A DNA stretch of 64,000 nt from Paenibacillus sp. PL2-23 (GTDB lineage Bacteria; Bacillota; Bacilli; Paenibacillales; Paenibacillaceae): NCBI RefSeq assembly GCF_040834005.1, contig NZ_CP162129.1, positions 2,566,001-2,630,000 of the forward strand, in the 5' to 3' direction. Position numbers and translations under genes: made by a program. The notes under the pieces were generated by a model. It was given only the letters and a program-made list of their open reading frames with translations, was not told where the DNA came from and made no database searches. Below are positions 1-9,170 of this stretch, piece after piece (the stretch's first letter is position 1; each line of letters begins with the position of its first letter).

Positions 1-1
1 G

Positions 2-1810
2 GATGAGGTCATCGACGCGGTTCGCAAGCGTCATGACATCGTAGAAACGGTCGGGAAATACGTTCACCTCACGAAACAGGGCAAATATATGAAAGGGTTG
101 TGTCCGTTTCATTCGGAGAAAACGCCTTCGTTCACGGTAACGCCGGAGCTTCAAATTTTTCATTGCTACGGCTGCGGGAAAAGCGGCAATGTTATTCGCT
201 TTTTGGAATACAAGGAAGGTTATACGTTTCCCGAGGCGGTCAGAATTCTCGCTGAGGAAGCGGGTATGCCGATTACCTGGGCTCCGGACGGCGGGAAGGA
301 AACGCCCCAGGATCCCAATCGACAGAAGCTGATTGAAGCGCATGAGTTGGCCATCAAATTTTACCATTATTTGTTGAATAACACGAAGCAGGGTGACAGG
401 GCCAAACAATATTTGCGTGACCGCGGCATGTCGGATCGCTTGATCGACCATTTTATGATCGGCTATGCACCGGACGAGTGGGATGTGCTGACCCGATTTC
501 TTACGGGGAGAGGCTATGATCCCGAGCTGATGGAGAAGGGCGGGCTATTATCCGCCAAAAGCGACGGCAGCGGATACGTCGACCGTTTCCGCGGCAGAAT
601 TATGTTTCCGTTGTGGGACGCAAGCGGGAAGGCGGCCGCATTCGCTGGGCGTATCATCGGCGAGGGCAACCCCAAATATTTGAATTCTCCGGAGACGATG
701 CTGTTCACCAAAAGCAGGACGCTCTACAATCTGCATTATGCTAGGCCTGCCATCAGGAAGAGCAAGCAGGTTGTCCTGTTCGAAGGCTACATGGACGTCA
801 TCAAGTCCTGGAACGCCGGCGTTCATAACGGCGTGGCTACGATGGGAACGGCTTTGACGGAGGAACACTGCTCCTTGCTTCGCCGGCTGGCGGAGGAGGT
901 GCTGCTCTGCTACGACGGGGATGAGGCGGGGCAAGCGGCGGCGCACAAATCCATACCGATGCTGGAGGCAGCGGGTCTCAGGGTGTACGTTGCCATGCTG
1001 CCTAAGGGCAAGGATCCTGACGAATATATAAACGAGCATGGACCGGAGGCTTACATGCGCGATGTGATAGACGAGCCGGTCTCCGTTACAAAATTTAAGC
1101 TTATATATTCAAGAAAAAACCATATACTGCTAAAAGAAGAAGGTCGTAAAAACTACCTGATGGAGGCAGTCGCCATTGTGGCTGGCTTGGATTCTTCCAC
1201 GGAGCGCGAGGTTCATCTGAAGGAGCTGTCCCGGGAGTTCGACATCTCGCTTGACGCACTCAAGCAGGACTGTCACAGCATCCGCCAGGAGCACCAAAAA
1301 AAGAGGCCTCAAGGGGATAATAACGATAATTCGTGGAATAATGGTAGGAATGAAAAGCGCCGTACGTCCCGAGCGCCGAGCATTCTGCCGGCCTACACGT
1401 ACGCGGAGCGGAGATTGCTGCACGTGATGATGCGTGATCGCGAGATTGCGGAAACTGTGCATGAGAGAATTGGCGATGCGTTCAATGCTCAGGATCACGC
1501 AGCGCTTGCTGCTTATTTATACGCCTATTATGCGGGTGGGTATGAACCGGACGCCGCCAAGTTCATTGAAACCTTGCATGATGACCGTCTGGAGGAGACG
1601 GCTTCGACCATCCTGCTGATGGACGGAGACTTTCCGTTCGACGAGACGCTCCTTGAGGCATATATGGAAACGATCCTCAAGGTGCCCAGGCTGCGGGAGA
1701 TCGAGAGGAAGAAGGAAGATATGGTGCGCGCCGAGCGCGCCGGCGATGCATTGGAAGCAGCGCGGTTAGGTCTTGAGATTATTACCCTAGAGAGACAGCT
1801 GAAAGCTTGA
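2..1810 (+). CDS. dnaG: DNA primase DnaG (5' end outside the window)
   Basis: Synthesises RNA primers at the replication fork. The reading frame is open from base 2 and begins with DEVIDAVRKRHDIVETVGKY, which aligns with residues just after the start of known DnaG, so only a few N-terminal codons are missing; an internal ATG at 89 is not the start. Visible parts: the CHC2 zinc-binding domain (CPFH ... CYGC), the TOPRIM motif (LFEGYMDVI) with downstream CYDGDEAG, and a helical C-terminal region expected to bind the replicative helicase. It is followed after 35 bp by sigA, the conserved macromolecular-synthesis arrangement. The family assignment is secure. Confidence 0.97.
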   Translation, partial: DEVIDAVRKRHDIVETVGKYVHLTKQGKYMKGLCPFHSEKTPSFTVTPELQIFHCYGCGKSGNVIRFLEYKEGYTFPEAVRILAEEAGMPITWAPDGGKETPQDPNRQKLIEAHELAIKFYHYLLNNTKQGDRAKQYLRDRGMSDRLIDHFMIGYAPDEWDVLTRFLTGRGYDPELMEKGGLLSAKSDGSGYVDRFRGRIMFPLWDASGKAAAFAGRIIGEGNPKYLNSPETMLFTKSRTLYNLHYARPAIRKSKQVVLFEGYMDVIKSWNAGVHNGVATMGTALTEEHCSLLRRLAEEVLLCYDGDEAGQAAAHKSIPMLEAAGLRVYVAMLPKGKDPDEYINEHGPEAYMRDVIDEPVSVTKFKLIYSRKNHILLKEEGRKNYLMEAVAIVAGLDSSTEREVHLKELSREFDISLDALKQDCHSIRQEHQKKRPQGDNNDNSWNNGRNEKRRTSRAPSILPAYTYAERRLLHVMMRDREIAETVHERIGDAFNAQDHAALAAYLYAYYAGGYEPDAAKFIETLHDDRLEETASTILLMDGDFPFDETLLEAYMETILKVPRLREIERKKEDMVRAERAGDALEAARLGLEIITLERQLKA

Positions 1811-1845
1811 CTTCATGATGGATTCTAGGGAGGAGGGAGTCGGAA

Positions 1846-2976
1846 ATGGCGAACGATCAACATACTGAATTAGACACCGAACAAAAGCTGGATCAGGTGA
1901 AGGATCAGCTTATCGAGCTTGGCAAAAAAAGATCCTCCTTAACGTATAAAGAAATTATGGAGAAGCTTTCTCCGTTTGATCAAGATCCCGAGCAAATCGA
2001 CGAATTTTTTGAGCAGCTGGACGATCATGGTATCGAGGTGCTGAACGAAAGAGACGAGGATCATCCTATGCGTGCGTCGAACGACGAGGCAGAACGGGAT
2101 AGCGACGAATTCAACTTCGACGATGATCTGGCTCTCCCGCCAGGCATCAAAATCAACGACCCTGTCCGGATGTACCTGAAGGAAATCGGACGAGTGCCGC
2201 TATTGTCGGCGGATGATGAGATTGAGCTTGCGATTCGTATCGAGAACGGCGACGAGGAAGCGAAGCGCAGACTGGCAGAGGCGAACCTGCGTCTTGTTGT
2301 CAGTATCGCCAAGCGATATGTCGGACGCGGCATGCTGTTTCTGGACTTGATCCAGGAAGGCAATATGGGTCTCATCAAAGCGGTGGAGAAGTTCGATCAT
2401 CAGAAGGGCTTTAAATTCAGTACGTACGCAACCTGGTGGATTCGTCAAGCGATAACGCGCGCGATTGCAGACCAGGCGAGAACGATTCGGATCCCTGTTC
2501 ATATGGTGGAGACGATCAATAAGCTGATTCGCGTGTCCCGTCAGCTTCTTCAAGAGCTGGGGCGCGAACCGACACCAGAGGAAATTGCGGTGGAGATGGA
2601 GCTGAGCACGGAGAAGGTTCGGGAAATTATGAAGATTGCCCAGGAGCCCGTGTCTCTGGAGACGCCAATCGGTGAAGAGGACGATTCCCATCTTGGCGAT
2701 TTCATCGAGGATCAAGAAGCGCTTGCACCTGCGGACGCCGCAGCATACGAGCTCCTGAAGGAGCAGCTGGAGGACGTGCTGGACACGCTTACCGAAAGGG
2801 AAGAGAACGTGCTTCGTCTACGGTTCGGACTGGATGACGGCCGTACGAGAACGCTGGAGGAAGTAGGCAAGGTGTTCGGCGTGACGCGTGAGAGGATCAG
2901 ACAGATCGAAGCGAAGGCGCTGCGGAAGCTTCGGCATCCAAGCCGCAGCAAGCGGCTTAAGGATTTTCTTGAATAA
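1846..2976 (+). CDS. sigA: Primary sigma factor SigA (RpoD)
   Basis: Housekeeping sigma-70 factor of 376 residues, the usual size for Firmicutes. An acidic N-terminal region 1.1 is followed by region 1.2 ([16 protein letters not shown], about residue 105), region 2 with the promoter-melting segment ([13 protein letters not shown]), region 3, and region 4.2 with its helix-turn-helix ([27 protein letters not shown]) near the C-terminus. The ATG at 1846 follows a strong GGAGGAGGGAG ribosome binding site. It lies directly behind dnaG and is probably co-transcribed with it. In B. subtilis cccA follows; here a different membrane gene does. Confidence 0.98.
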   Translation: MANDQHTELDTEQKLDQVKDQLIELGKKRSSLTYKEIMEKLSPFDQDPEQIDEFFEQLDDHGIEVLNERDEDHPMRASNDEAERDSDEFNFDDDLALPPGIKINDPVRMYLKEIGRVPLLSADDEIELAIRIENGDEEAKRRLAEANLRLVVSIAKRYVGRGMLFLDLIQEGNMGLIKAVEKFDHQKGFKFSTYATWWIRQAITRAIADQARTIRIPVHMVETINKLIRVSRQLLQELGREPTPEEIAVEMELSTEKVREIMKIAQEPVSLETPIGEEDDSHLGDFIEDQEALAPADAAAYELLKEQLEDVLDTLTEREENVLRLRFGLDDGRTRTLEEVGKVFGVTRERIRQIEAKALRKLRHPSRSKRLKDFLE

Positions 2977-3081
2977 TGGCAGCACCCATGACCTTTCTGC
3001 GCAAGCAGCGAGGTCTTTTTTCCAAATATAAGAAACTTGAAACGATGCGCGCGCTTGGGAGAGCGGAAAGGACAGCATGCC

Positions 3082-3924
3082 ATGAATCAAGAACGCAGGC
3101 AAACGATTGTTCGCGAAATCGAATATTGGCGAAGGGGCAAGCTGCTGCCGGATCAATACTGCGATTTCTTGCTTAATTTGTACGCGGACCCGGAAGTACA
3201 AGGCGCCGATCGCGCGGAGTCGCCCACCCATGCAGTGGGTAAAGCTATAGCCGCGGTGCAGAAGGCAACAGGCAAGCAGTGGCTCCTTACTTTTGGCACT
3301 TTTACCTTAATTTCCTTCGTTGTGCTTTATTTTAGCCGTTTTCATCCTGTATTGCAAATAGGGATTGTATTAAGCTCCGTGCTTGCTTTTCTCTGGATCG
3401 GGACTCGGATGCGCCCAAGAAATGAATCGCTTGGTTTAACGCTGATTAGCATGGGGATGCTTCTACTGTTAGGCGGAGGCTTGCACCTGCTCCAGCTTCA
3501 TGAGCTGACCGCTTGGGGCTGGAGAACGGGAGTGCTGGCCCTCTGCGCGGTCTTCTGGGTCGTCTATGGCATCATGGCTCGCGTACATATTCTGCATCAA
3601 TGCGGGTGGCTGACAGGGCTGCTCGTATACGGCTGGCTTCTGTCTCGCTTTGCGGAGTCGCCGCAATGGTTCGAGGTGCAGCTCTTCTGGCTGCCGCTAG
3701 CTATCTTGTTTGCTTGGAGCAGCTGGTTCTTCCATCGGTGGAGCAAGCCTGTAGCGGCTGTTCTATTCCTGACAAGCGCTATGGCATGGTTTATGCCAGA
3801 GCTGTATACGATTGTGATTGTGAAGGATACAACGTGGCTGCAATTGCAGCTTCTTATCAAAATCGCAGTTGGCGGAGGACTTCTCTTCGGCCTGCGAAAG
3901 CAATGGATGGTGTGGGTGGCTTAA
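3082..3924 (+). CDS. Multi-pass membrane protein of unknown function
   Basis: 280 residues. The N-terminus (MNQERRQTIVREIEYWRRGK) is a short soluble helical segment resembling the start of DUF2157-type proteins. From about residue 65 the protein is a series of hydrophobic helices (roughly seven or eight) with no catalytic motif that I recognise. The ATG at 3082 is preferred over the upstream one at 3037 because GGAAAGGA lies about 10 bases upstream. Its stop overlaps the trmK start (TAATG), so the two are translationally coupled. It occupies the sigA-trmK slot held by cytochrome gene cccA in B. subtilis but is not a cytochrome: no CxxCH motif is present. Confidence 0.75.
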   Translation: MNQERRQTIVREIEYWRRGKLLPDQYCDFLLNLYADPEVQGADRAESPTHAVGKAIAAVQKATGKQWLLTFGTFTLISFVVLYFSRFHPVLQIGIVLSSVLAFLWIGTRMRPRNESLGLTLISMGMLLLLGGGLHLLQLHELTAWGWRTGVLALCAVFWVVYGIMARVHILHQCGWLTGLLVYGWLLSRFAESPQWFEVQLFWLPLAILFAWSSWFFHRWSKPVAAVLFLTSAMAWFMPELYTIVIVKDTTWLQLQLLIKIAVGGGLLFGLRKQWMVWVA

Positions 3925-4682
3925 TGATGAAATTGTCAAAACGTCTGCTGCAAATCGCAGACTACGTAACGGCAGGCGGCAGGGTGGCGGATATTGGATC
4001 CGATCATGCGCTGCTGCCCGTGTATTTGCTTCAGAGCGGGAAGGCGAGATCCGCTATAGCCGGCGAGCTGAACGCAGGGCCATATAGGGCGGCAAGGAAG
4101 CAGGCGCAGGACGCCAATCTAACGGAGCTGCTGCAGGTGAGACAGGGAGACGGCTTGAGCGTACTCCAGCCTGGCGAAGTGGATACCGTCACCATAGCGG
4201 GCATGGGCGGATTGCTCATGCGTGAAATATTGGAGACAGGCCGTCAGGCCGGCAAACTGGAGGATGTGCGTGAGCTTGTGCTGCAGCCGAACGTCGGCGA
4301 GGACGCGGTTCGAATCTGGCTGCTGGAGCAGGGCTGGCATTTGGCCCATGAGTCCATCCTGGAGGAAGATGGCAAAATCTATGAGGTGCTTCATGCCGTC
4401 AGGCGCAACGATGCCGAGGCGCTGAACGCCGAGCTGTATAACGGATCGTTTCTGCCCCTGAGCTGGAGCCCTTCCGAGCTCAAGGGTCTGCTGATCCGAA
4501 TGGGGCCTCATCTGCTTCGAGAGGGCAGTCCCACGCTGGCAGACAAATGGCGCGGAGAGATTCAGAAGCTGGAGCGAATCCGCCAGCAGATGAGCGCTTC
4601 GGATTTGCCGGAGGCTGCCAAGAAGCGGGAGCAATTCCAATGGGATATCGAACGAATCGAGGAGGTGCTGCAATGCATATAA
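3924..4682 (+). CDS. trmK: tRNA (adenine(22)-N1)-methyltransferase TrmK
   Basis: SAM-dependent enzyme that methylates N1 of A22 in tRNA. The protein is 252 residues, close to the family length, and starts MMKLSKRLLQIADYVTAGGRVADIGSDH; VADIGSDHALLP is the SAM-binding motif I and AGMGGLLMREIL the family-typical second motif. The ATG at 3924 overlaps the preceding stop codon, so translation is probably coupled. The following Nif3 gene begins inside its last codons. The trmK-yqfO pair behind sigA is conserved in Bacillus, supporting the assignment. Confidence 0.94.
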   Translation: MMKLSKRLLQIADYVTAGGRVADIGSDHALLPVYLLQSGKARSAIAGELNAGPYRAARKQAQDANLTELLQVRQGDGLSVLQPGEVDTVTIAGMGGLLMREILETGRQAGKLEDVRELVLQPNVGEDAVRIWLLEQGWHLAHESILEEDGKIYEVLHAVRRNDAEALNAELYNGSFLPLSWSPSELKGLLIRMGPHLLREGSPTLADKWRGEIQKLERIRQQMSASDLPEAAKKREQFQWDIERIEEVLQCI

Positions 4683-5794
4683 ACGGCGCAGCGTTGATTC
4701 AGCTGATGGAGCAGCTTGCTCCCAAGCATTATGCGGTAGAGAATGACAAGATTGGCTTGCAGCTTGGAACACTTCATAAGACCATTACCAAGGTTCTGGT
4801 AGCGCTTGATGTGACGGATGAAGTGGTGGACGAGGCGATCGAAGCCGGGGCCAACCTCATCATTGCGCACCACGCCATTATTTTCCGGCCAATTGCCAAG
4901 CTCGATACGTCCACGCCTGCGGGCAAGCTGTATGAGAAGCTGATCAAACATGATATTGCCGTCTATATTTCCCATACGAATCTGGATGTGGCGGACGGCG
5001 GCATCAATGACTGGCTTGCGGATCAAGTCGGCATCGAGGAGAATAATCGGCAATGTCTGGAGGAGGTGCATACCGACAAGCTGTACAAGCTCGTCGTATT
5101 TGTGCCAGAAAGCCACCATAAGGCGGTGCTTGAGGCGATCTGGAGAACCGGCGCCGGCGATATCGGCCAATACAGCAGCTGCAGCTTCAACATTCGGGGA
5201 CAAGGCACGTTTATGCCCGGTGAAGGCGCGGAGCCTTTTATAGGGGAAAAGAATAAGCTGGAGACCGTGGACGAGGTGCGAATTGAAACTATTGTGCCGC
5301 ACAGTATTTATCGGAAGACGGTGTCCGCCATGCTGAAGGCGCATCCATACGAGGAGGTTGCATACGACCTGTACCCTGTCGATCTGAAGGGCCGCTCCTT
5401 CGGTCTCGGGAGAGCGGGCAAGCTGAAGCAGCCTGCTACGCTGGGCGAGCTTGCCGAGTCGCTTAAGGCAGCCTTCAGCGTGCCTATGCTCCGTGTTGTG
5501 GGACCGCTGGACAAGCCGATACGCAAAGCAGCCGTTCTAGGCGGCTCCGGCGCCAGATATGTCCGCCATGCCATGTTCGTCGGCGCCGATGTGCTGGTAA
5601 CGGGCGATATCGATTACCATACGGCCCATGACGCGCTGGCGGCAGGCATGACGATTATCGATGCCGGACACAACATCGAGAAGGTAATGAAGGAGAAGGT
5701 CGCAGCCTGGCTGAATGACCGTCTTCAGGAGAGCAAGTGGGATACGACCGCGGTTGCGTCGGGTCTGGATACAGAGCCATTCCGTTTCATCTAA
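4673..5794 (+). CDS. Nif3-like dinuclear metal center protein (YqfO family)
   Basis: 373-residue member of the Nif3/YqfO/YbgI family, which forms toroidal hexamers with a two-metal site; its biochemical role is unsettled (GTP cyclohydrolase type 1-like annotations are common). Metal ligands are visible in ANLIIAHHAIIF near the N-terminus and in TGDIDYHTAHDAL and IDAGHNIEK near the C-terminus. The extra central segment (about residues 130-240, ending in HPYEEVAYDLYP) is the inserted PII-like domain of longer members. The ATG at 4673 has GGAGGTG 6 bases upstream and overlaps trmK by 10 bases. Confidence 0.92.
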   Translation: MHINGAALIQLMEQLAPKHYAVENDKIGLQLGTLHKTITKVLVALDVTDEVVDEAIEAGANLIIAHHAIIFRPIAKLDTSTPAGKLYEKLIKHDIAVYISHTNLDVADGGINDWLADQVGIEENNRQCLEEVHTDKLYKLVVFVPESHHKAVLEAIWRTGAGDIGQYSSCSFNIRGQGTFMPGEGAEPFIGEKNKLETVDEVRIETIVPHSIYRKTVSAMLKAHPYEEVAYDLYPVDLKGRSFGLGRAGKLKQPATLGELAESLKAAFSVPMLRVVGPLDKPIRKAAVLGGSGARYVRHAMFVGADVLVTGDIDYHTAHDALAAGMTIIDAGHNIEKVMKEKVAAWLNDRLQESKWDTTAVASGLDTEPFRFI

Positions 5795-5835
5795 CGGGCT
5801 GGAAGCAGCTGTATCCTTAGACAGGACTTACAGGG

Positions 5836-5864
5836 TTGAGCTTTCGGGGGAAACCTTGTATACT
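5836..5864 (+). promoter_or_regulatory. Sigma-A promoter of rnpB
   Basis: TTGAGC (5836-5841), a 17-bp spacer and TATACT (5859-5864), placing the start of transcription at about 5870, exactly where the P1 helix of the RNase P RNA begins. Confidence 0.8.
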
Positions 5865-5868
5865 AAAT

Positions 5869-6292
5869 CGTGCGAACGGAAAGTTTGACAGACAATCGCT
5901 GGCAGCGCAAGCTGCGAGAGGAAAGTCCGGGCTCCACAGGGCAGGATGCTGGATAACGTCCAGTCAGCGCGAGCTGAAGGATAGTGCCACAGAAATGGAC
6001 CGCCGATGGCTGCCGGCTTGCCGGCAGATCAGGCAAGGGTGGAACCGTGGTGTAAGAGACCACGAGGAGCACAGGTGACTGCGTTCCTGGTAAACCCCAT
6101 CCGGAGCAAGACCGAGAGGACGCCGCAGCTTTCGCAGCTGCAGCCTTAGCCCGAGGCGCGTCCGGGTTGGTTGCTGGAGCCGTGCAGCAATGTACGGCCT
6201 AGATAGATGATTGTCGCTCCACAGTGGGAGGGTCGTTCCCGATTGCACCACCAGGAGTACAGAACCCGGCTTACGGCAAACTTTCCGCACGG
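5869..6292 (+). ncRNA. rnpB: RNase P RNA, Bacillus (B) type
   Basis: Catalytic RNA that removes tRNA 5' leaders. The signature GAGGAAAGTCCGGGCTC is at about 5919, and further conserved blocks (GTGCCACAGAAA, GGTAAACCCC) follow in order. The 5' end (CGTGCGAACGGAAAGTTTG) pairs with the 3' end (CAAACTTTCCGCACG), closing helix P1 and fixing the limits. About 424 nt, slightly longer than the B. subtilis RNA. Short open frames across it (for example 5836-6078) are spurious. Confidence 0.96.
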
Positions 6293-6317
6293 TTACGAAT
6301 AAGACGATTCACCAATA

Positions 6318-6360
6318 GAAGGGCGTCCGGCCATGATTGTCATGGCCGGACGCCCTTTGC
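6318..6360 (+). terminator. Bidirectional intrinsic terminator after rnpB
   Basis: A long GC-rich dyad, AAGGGCGTCCGGCCATGA paired with TCATGGCCGGACGCCCTT around a very small loop, lies between rnpB and the convergent protease gene. The T-rich flank is short (TTTGC), but the stem is long enough to serve both strands. Confidence 0.8.
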
Positions 6361-6371
6361 TATTGATGCCG

Positions 6372-8222
6372 TTACTGGAGCCTGTCCAGCTTGCGCTTCA
6401 CTTGCTTGGGATAGGTCTGCAGCGCGCCGGTATAATTAGCGGCAGCAGATAACGCCCCGATAACGTCGATTTCGCCGTATCCAAAATATTTGTCTCTGCC
6501 TTCCTCACCCAGATCGCGAGCGGAGGAGCGCATAAGCTCCATCACCTCTTCATTTGTCAGATCCGGATTGACGGAACGGATAAGACCCGCTAAAGCCGCC
6601 ACATGAGGGCTTGCCATAGAGGTGCCTGACAATGCGGCATACTGGCTGCCAGGGTAGGTGCTGGCAATGCTGTCGCCTGGCGCCGCAACATCAATATAGC
6701 TGCCATAATTGGAGAAGGACGCCTTCTCCTTATTATTGTTAGTAGCGGCAACGGCAAAAACCTCGGGATATGCGGCAGGGTAGCCTGGACGCTCGGTATT
6801 GTCATTGCCGCTGGCTGCGATCAGCACGACATCCCGCTCATAAGCGTATTTGATCGCATCGTGCAGGAACTCGGCTTCTGCATAATTGCCGAGACTCATG
6901 TTGATGACCTTAGCTCCGTGGTCCACCGCCCATATAATGCCTTGAGCGACAGCGTACGTTGAGCCCGCGCCGCTGCTGTCAAGCACCTTGACGGGCATAA
7001 GCTTGTTGAACCATGACACGCCGGCAACGCCTTCTCCGTTGTTGACGGCAGCGCCGATGATGCCGGCGACATGCGTGCCATGGCCTACGTCATCGCTTGG
7101 CTCGCTGTTCTCCTTCACAATATTGACCCCGTCAATAAGCCTGCCCTGCAGATCGGGATGATTCAGCTGCACGCCGGTATCCAGCACGGCGATGATGACA
7201 CTTTCGTCGCCCTTGGAGACGGCCCAGCCCTTCTCAGCTTCAATTGAAGGCAAATTCCATTGGTATTGTGAATATAGAGCGTCATTCGGCACGTTGCCAG
7301 ACGCTTCGTTCATTCCCTCGTTTGTTAAATACAAGTAGTTCGGCTCCGCGAAGCGCGGCTTCCAGTTGGTCTGAAAATAGTGCAGCAGTTCCTTTGTTTC
7401 CATCGTTCGGGATCGGAACAAATAGTTGTCGCCCTGCTTCTGAACGGATTCGGCATCAATATCTGACTTTATCCTGTTCATATCCTCCTCCGTAAGCTCC
7501 TGATCGATATGAACAACGACGTCGCGGATATAATAATGGCTGGCGTTGCCATTGTCCTCACCCGTTCGGACTGTAGTGTCCGTAGTGGAATTGGGCTTAA
7601 CCGATTCAATATGGTATTTGCCCTCTGCGGGATATGGAACGATGCGCAAATTTTGCTTCTGATGCTGCTCAACGCTTTTCATGATGTCTTGCTTAACAAA
7701 GCCGATCACACCGTCGCCCTGCTCCGAGCCGGGCACCCCCAGCACAATATAACGGCTTCCGCTGGTGGATTCGAAAGCGGGGGACTGGTACGCTTGTCCC
7801 TTCTCCAGACAAACGCTGGCCTCTTGTACATAGGCCTCTTCAAGATGGTTATCCGTATGCGGCATCTCGCCGCGATGCTGCACCCGGCCGTCGGAATGCC
7901 AGCTCACATAACCAATGTGGGTATGCTCCTGCATCAGCGAGTCGATCTCAGCCAGCGCTTTCCCGTCGGAGTGTCCGCTTTGGAGCAGCACGTTGCGGAA
8001 ATCCTTCTGCGTTTCCGCATTCATAAGCAGCGCTGTGGCGTTCATATCATTCTGCAGCGCCGTCAGCTTTTGCTTCTGCTCTGAGCTCGCCGAGAGGGGC
8101 GACGTTCGGCCATGCTCCTCTGTAAGCTCCGCCCCTTGCTGCGGCACTAAGATGCGGGAGGCGGGAATAAGAAGACCAACCAACGTTAATACCGATATGG
8201 CGGTGACCCAAAATTTGCGCAT
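6372..8222 (-). CDS. Secreted subtilisin-like serine protease (peptidase S8)
   Basis: 616-residue preproprotein. An N-terminal signal peptide (MRKFWVTAISVLTLVGLLIPAS) is followed by a long pro-region of about 300 residues and a catalytic domain with all three subtilase motifs: the Asp motif VIIAVLDTGVQLNHPDLQG, the His motif GHGTHVAGIIGA and the Ser motif GTSMASPHVAALAG. The ATG at 8222 is chosen because GGAGGATTAAGCAGC precedes it and the signal peptide then starts correctly; the frame extends upstream to 8330 without a better start. Substrate is unknown. The long pro-region is larger than the standard I9 inhibitor and may act in folding or surface retention (inference). It is convergent with rnpB and divergent from the YpuI-like gene. 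Confidence 0.93.
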   Translation of the reverse strand: MRKFWVTAISVLTLVGLLIPASRILVPQQGAELTEEHGRTSPLSASSEQKQKLTALQNDMNATALLMNAETQKDFRNVLLQSGHSDGKALAEIDSLMQEHTHIGYVSWHSDGRVQHRGEMPHTDNHLEEAYVQEASVCLEKGQAYQSPAFESTSGSRYIVLGVPGSEQGDGVIGFVKQDIMKSVEQHQKQNLRIVPYPAEGKYHIESVKPNSTTDTTVRTGEDNGNASHYYIRDVVVHIDQELTEEDMNRIKSDIDAESVQKQGDNYLFRSRTMETKELLHYFQTNWKPRFAEPNYLYLTNEGMNEASGNVPNDALYSQYQWNLPSIEAEKGWAVSKGDESVIIAVLDTGVQLNHPDLQGRLIDGVNIVKENSEPSDDVGHGTHVAGIIGAAVNNGEGVAGVSWFNKLMPVKVLDSSGAGSTYAVAQGIIWAVDHGAKVINMSLGNYAEAEFLHDAIKYAYERDVVLIAASGNDNTERPGYPAAYPEVFAVAATNNNKEKASFSNYGSYIDVAAPGDSIASTYPGSQYAALSGTSMASPHVAALAGLIRSVNPDLTNEEVMELMRSSARDLGEEGRDKYFGYGEIDVIGALSAAANYTGALQTYPKQVKRKLDRLQ

Positions 8223-8394
8223 GCTGCTTAATCCTCCAATAGCTCGGGTAATGTAATCATGTTTAGAATCCGATGGATCGTAACAAATTATGCGGTCAAT
8301 TGATGAATCGCCAGTACCGTTTCGGAGCAATATGTGGTACGATGTTCATGTTTATAGTTTTTTTGTTTGCAATTAGGAAAGGGGATCTACCAAC

Positions 8395-8895
8395 ATGCCA
8401 TCAACGAATGTTAAAGCGTTAGCGGAATCCACTCGTGAAAAATTGAAAGGAGCGGTCGCTCAGCTGGAGCCGTTCCTCAATCAGTACGCCTTGTCCCAGC
8501 TGACAGAAGACCAAGCAGGCGAAGACGCTGTCCTGTTCTACAAGGGATTGCTGTCTGATCTCAGACATCTTCTTGTATATTCGGAAGTATCGGTGGAAAA
8601 GCTGGGTGTTCTGCTCAGAAGACCCAATTTCGATATGGAATTCGGAGAGCGCGCTCTGTACGAGGTTTACCACCATTGCGTGAACGCCTTCTTCTACCCG
8701 AAAAATGAATGTTATTCCGAGGACGGCCGCTACGCGTATACGGGACAAGATGCCATCCGCTTCCGCTTCAAACCGGTTCGCGAGGCGCGCAATGTCGTGC
8801 TGGGCGTCTCCAAGGTATTCGAGGAGCTTCGCGACGATCTGTCCTATTATGAAAGCGACTATATGACGCAGCGTCGTATGCAAGGACAAAAATAA
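8395..8895 (+). CDS. YpuI-like protein (DUF3907)
   Basis: 166-residue soluble protein with features of the YpuI/DUF3907 family of Bacillales, whose role is unknown: NFDMEFGERALYEVYHHCVNAFFYPKNECYSEDGRYAYTGQDAIRFR in the middle and a helical C-terminus. No signal peptide or membrane segment is seen. AGGAAAGGGGATC lies upstream of the ATG at 8395. It is followed by a terminator-like hairpin and then the DUF1540 gene. The family call is by sequence recognition and not checked against a database. Confidence 0.72.
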   Translation: MPSTNVKALAESTREKLKGAVAQLEPFLNQYALSQLTEDQAGEDAVLFYKGLLSDLRHLLVYSEVSVEKLGVLLRRPNFDMEFGERALYEVYHHCVNAFFYPKNECYSEDGRYAYTGQDAIRFRFKPVREARNVVLGVSKVFEELRDDLSYYESDYMTQRRMQGQK

Positions 8896-8904
8896 GGCAG
8901 AATG

Positions 8905-8950
8905 AATCACCTCCGCTCGAGAAACAATGAGTAGCGGAGGTGATTTTTTT
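8905..8950 (+). terminator. Intrinsic terminator overlapping the next gene's ribosome binding site
   Basis: A perfect 13-bp stem, AATCACCTCCGCT (8905-8917) with AGCGGAGGTGATT (8933-8945), a 15-nt loop and a run of T up to 8950. The 3' arm contains the GGAGGTGA Shine-Dalgarno of the DUF1540 gene, whose ATG is at 8951. The hairpin can therefore terminate the upstream transcript and/or mask translation. Confidence 0.75.
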
Positions 8951-9163
8951 ATGCCAAACGGCGTAACCTGCAGCGTGTCGAATTGCAGCTTCTGGAAGGA
9001 AGGCAATCAGTGCGCGGCGAGCCAGATTCAAATCGAAATTGATCAGCATTCAGGAGGTTCTTTCCAAACGGAATTCGCGGGCGATGAGCTCGGACTGTTC
9101 CATCAGGATCTGGCAACAGAGTCTGCTGCCACCTGCTGCCACACCTTTAAACCAAAGGAGTGA
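8951..9163 (+). CDS. Small DUF1540-domain protein
   Basis: 70 residues with the DUF1540 cysteine pattern at the N-terminus (CSVSNCSFWKEGNQC, C-x4-C-x8-C) and a second pair at the end (CCHTF), consistent with metal binding. Function unknown; such proteins are common in spore-formers. The ATG at 8951 is chosen over 8927 because a perfect GGAGGTGA lies 8 bases upstream, although it is inside the hairpin at 8905-8950. Its stop (TGA, 9161-9163) lies within the ribosome binding site of the next gene, so the two are probably coupled. Confidence 0.8.
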   Translation: MPNGVTCSVSNCSFWKEGNQCAASQIQIEIDQHSGGSFQTEFAGDELGLFHQDLATESAATCCHTFKPKE

Positions 9164-9170
9164 TTAGGAA

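Noticed and set aside
5836..6078. Open frames within the RNase P RNA
   Set aside because: The region carries the conserved RNase P RNA sequence and pairing ends, so it is not coding.
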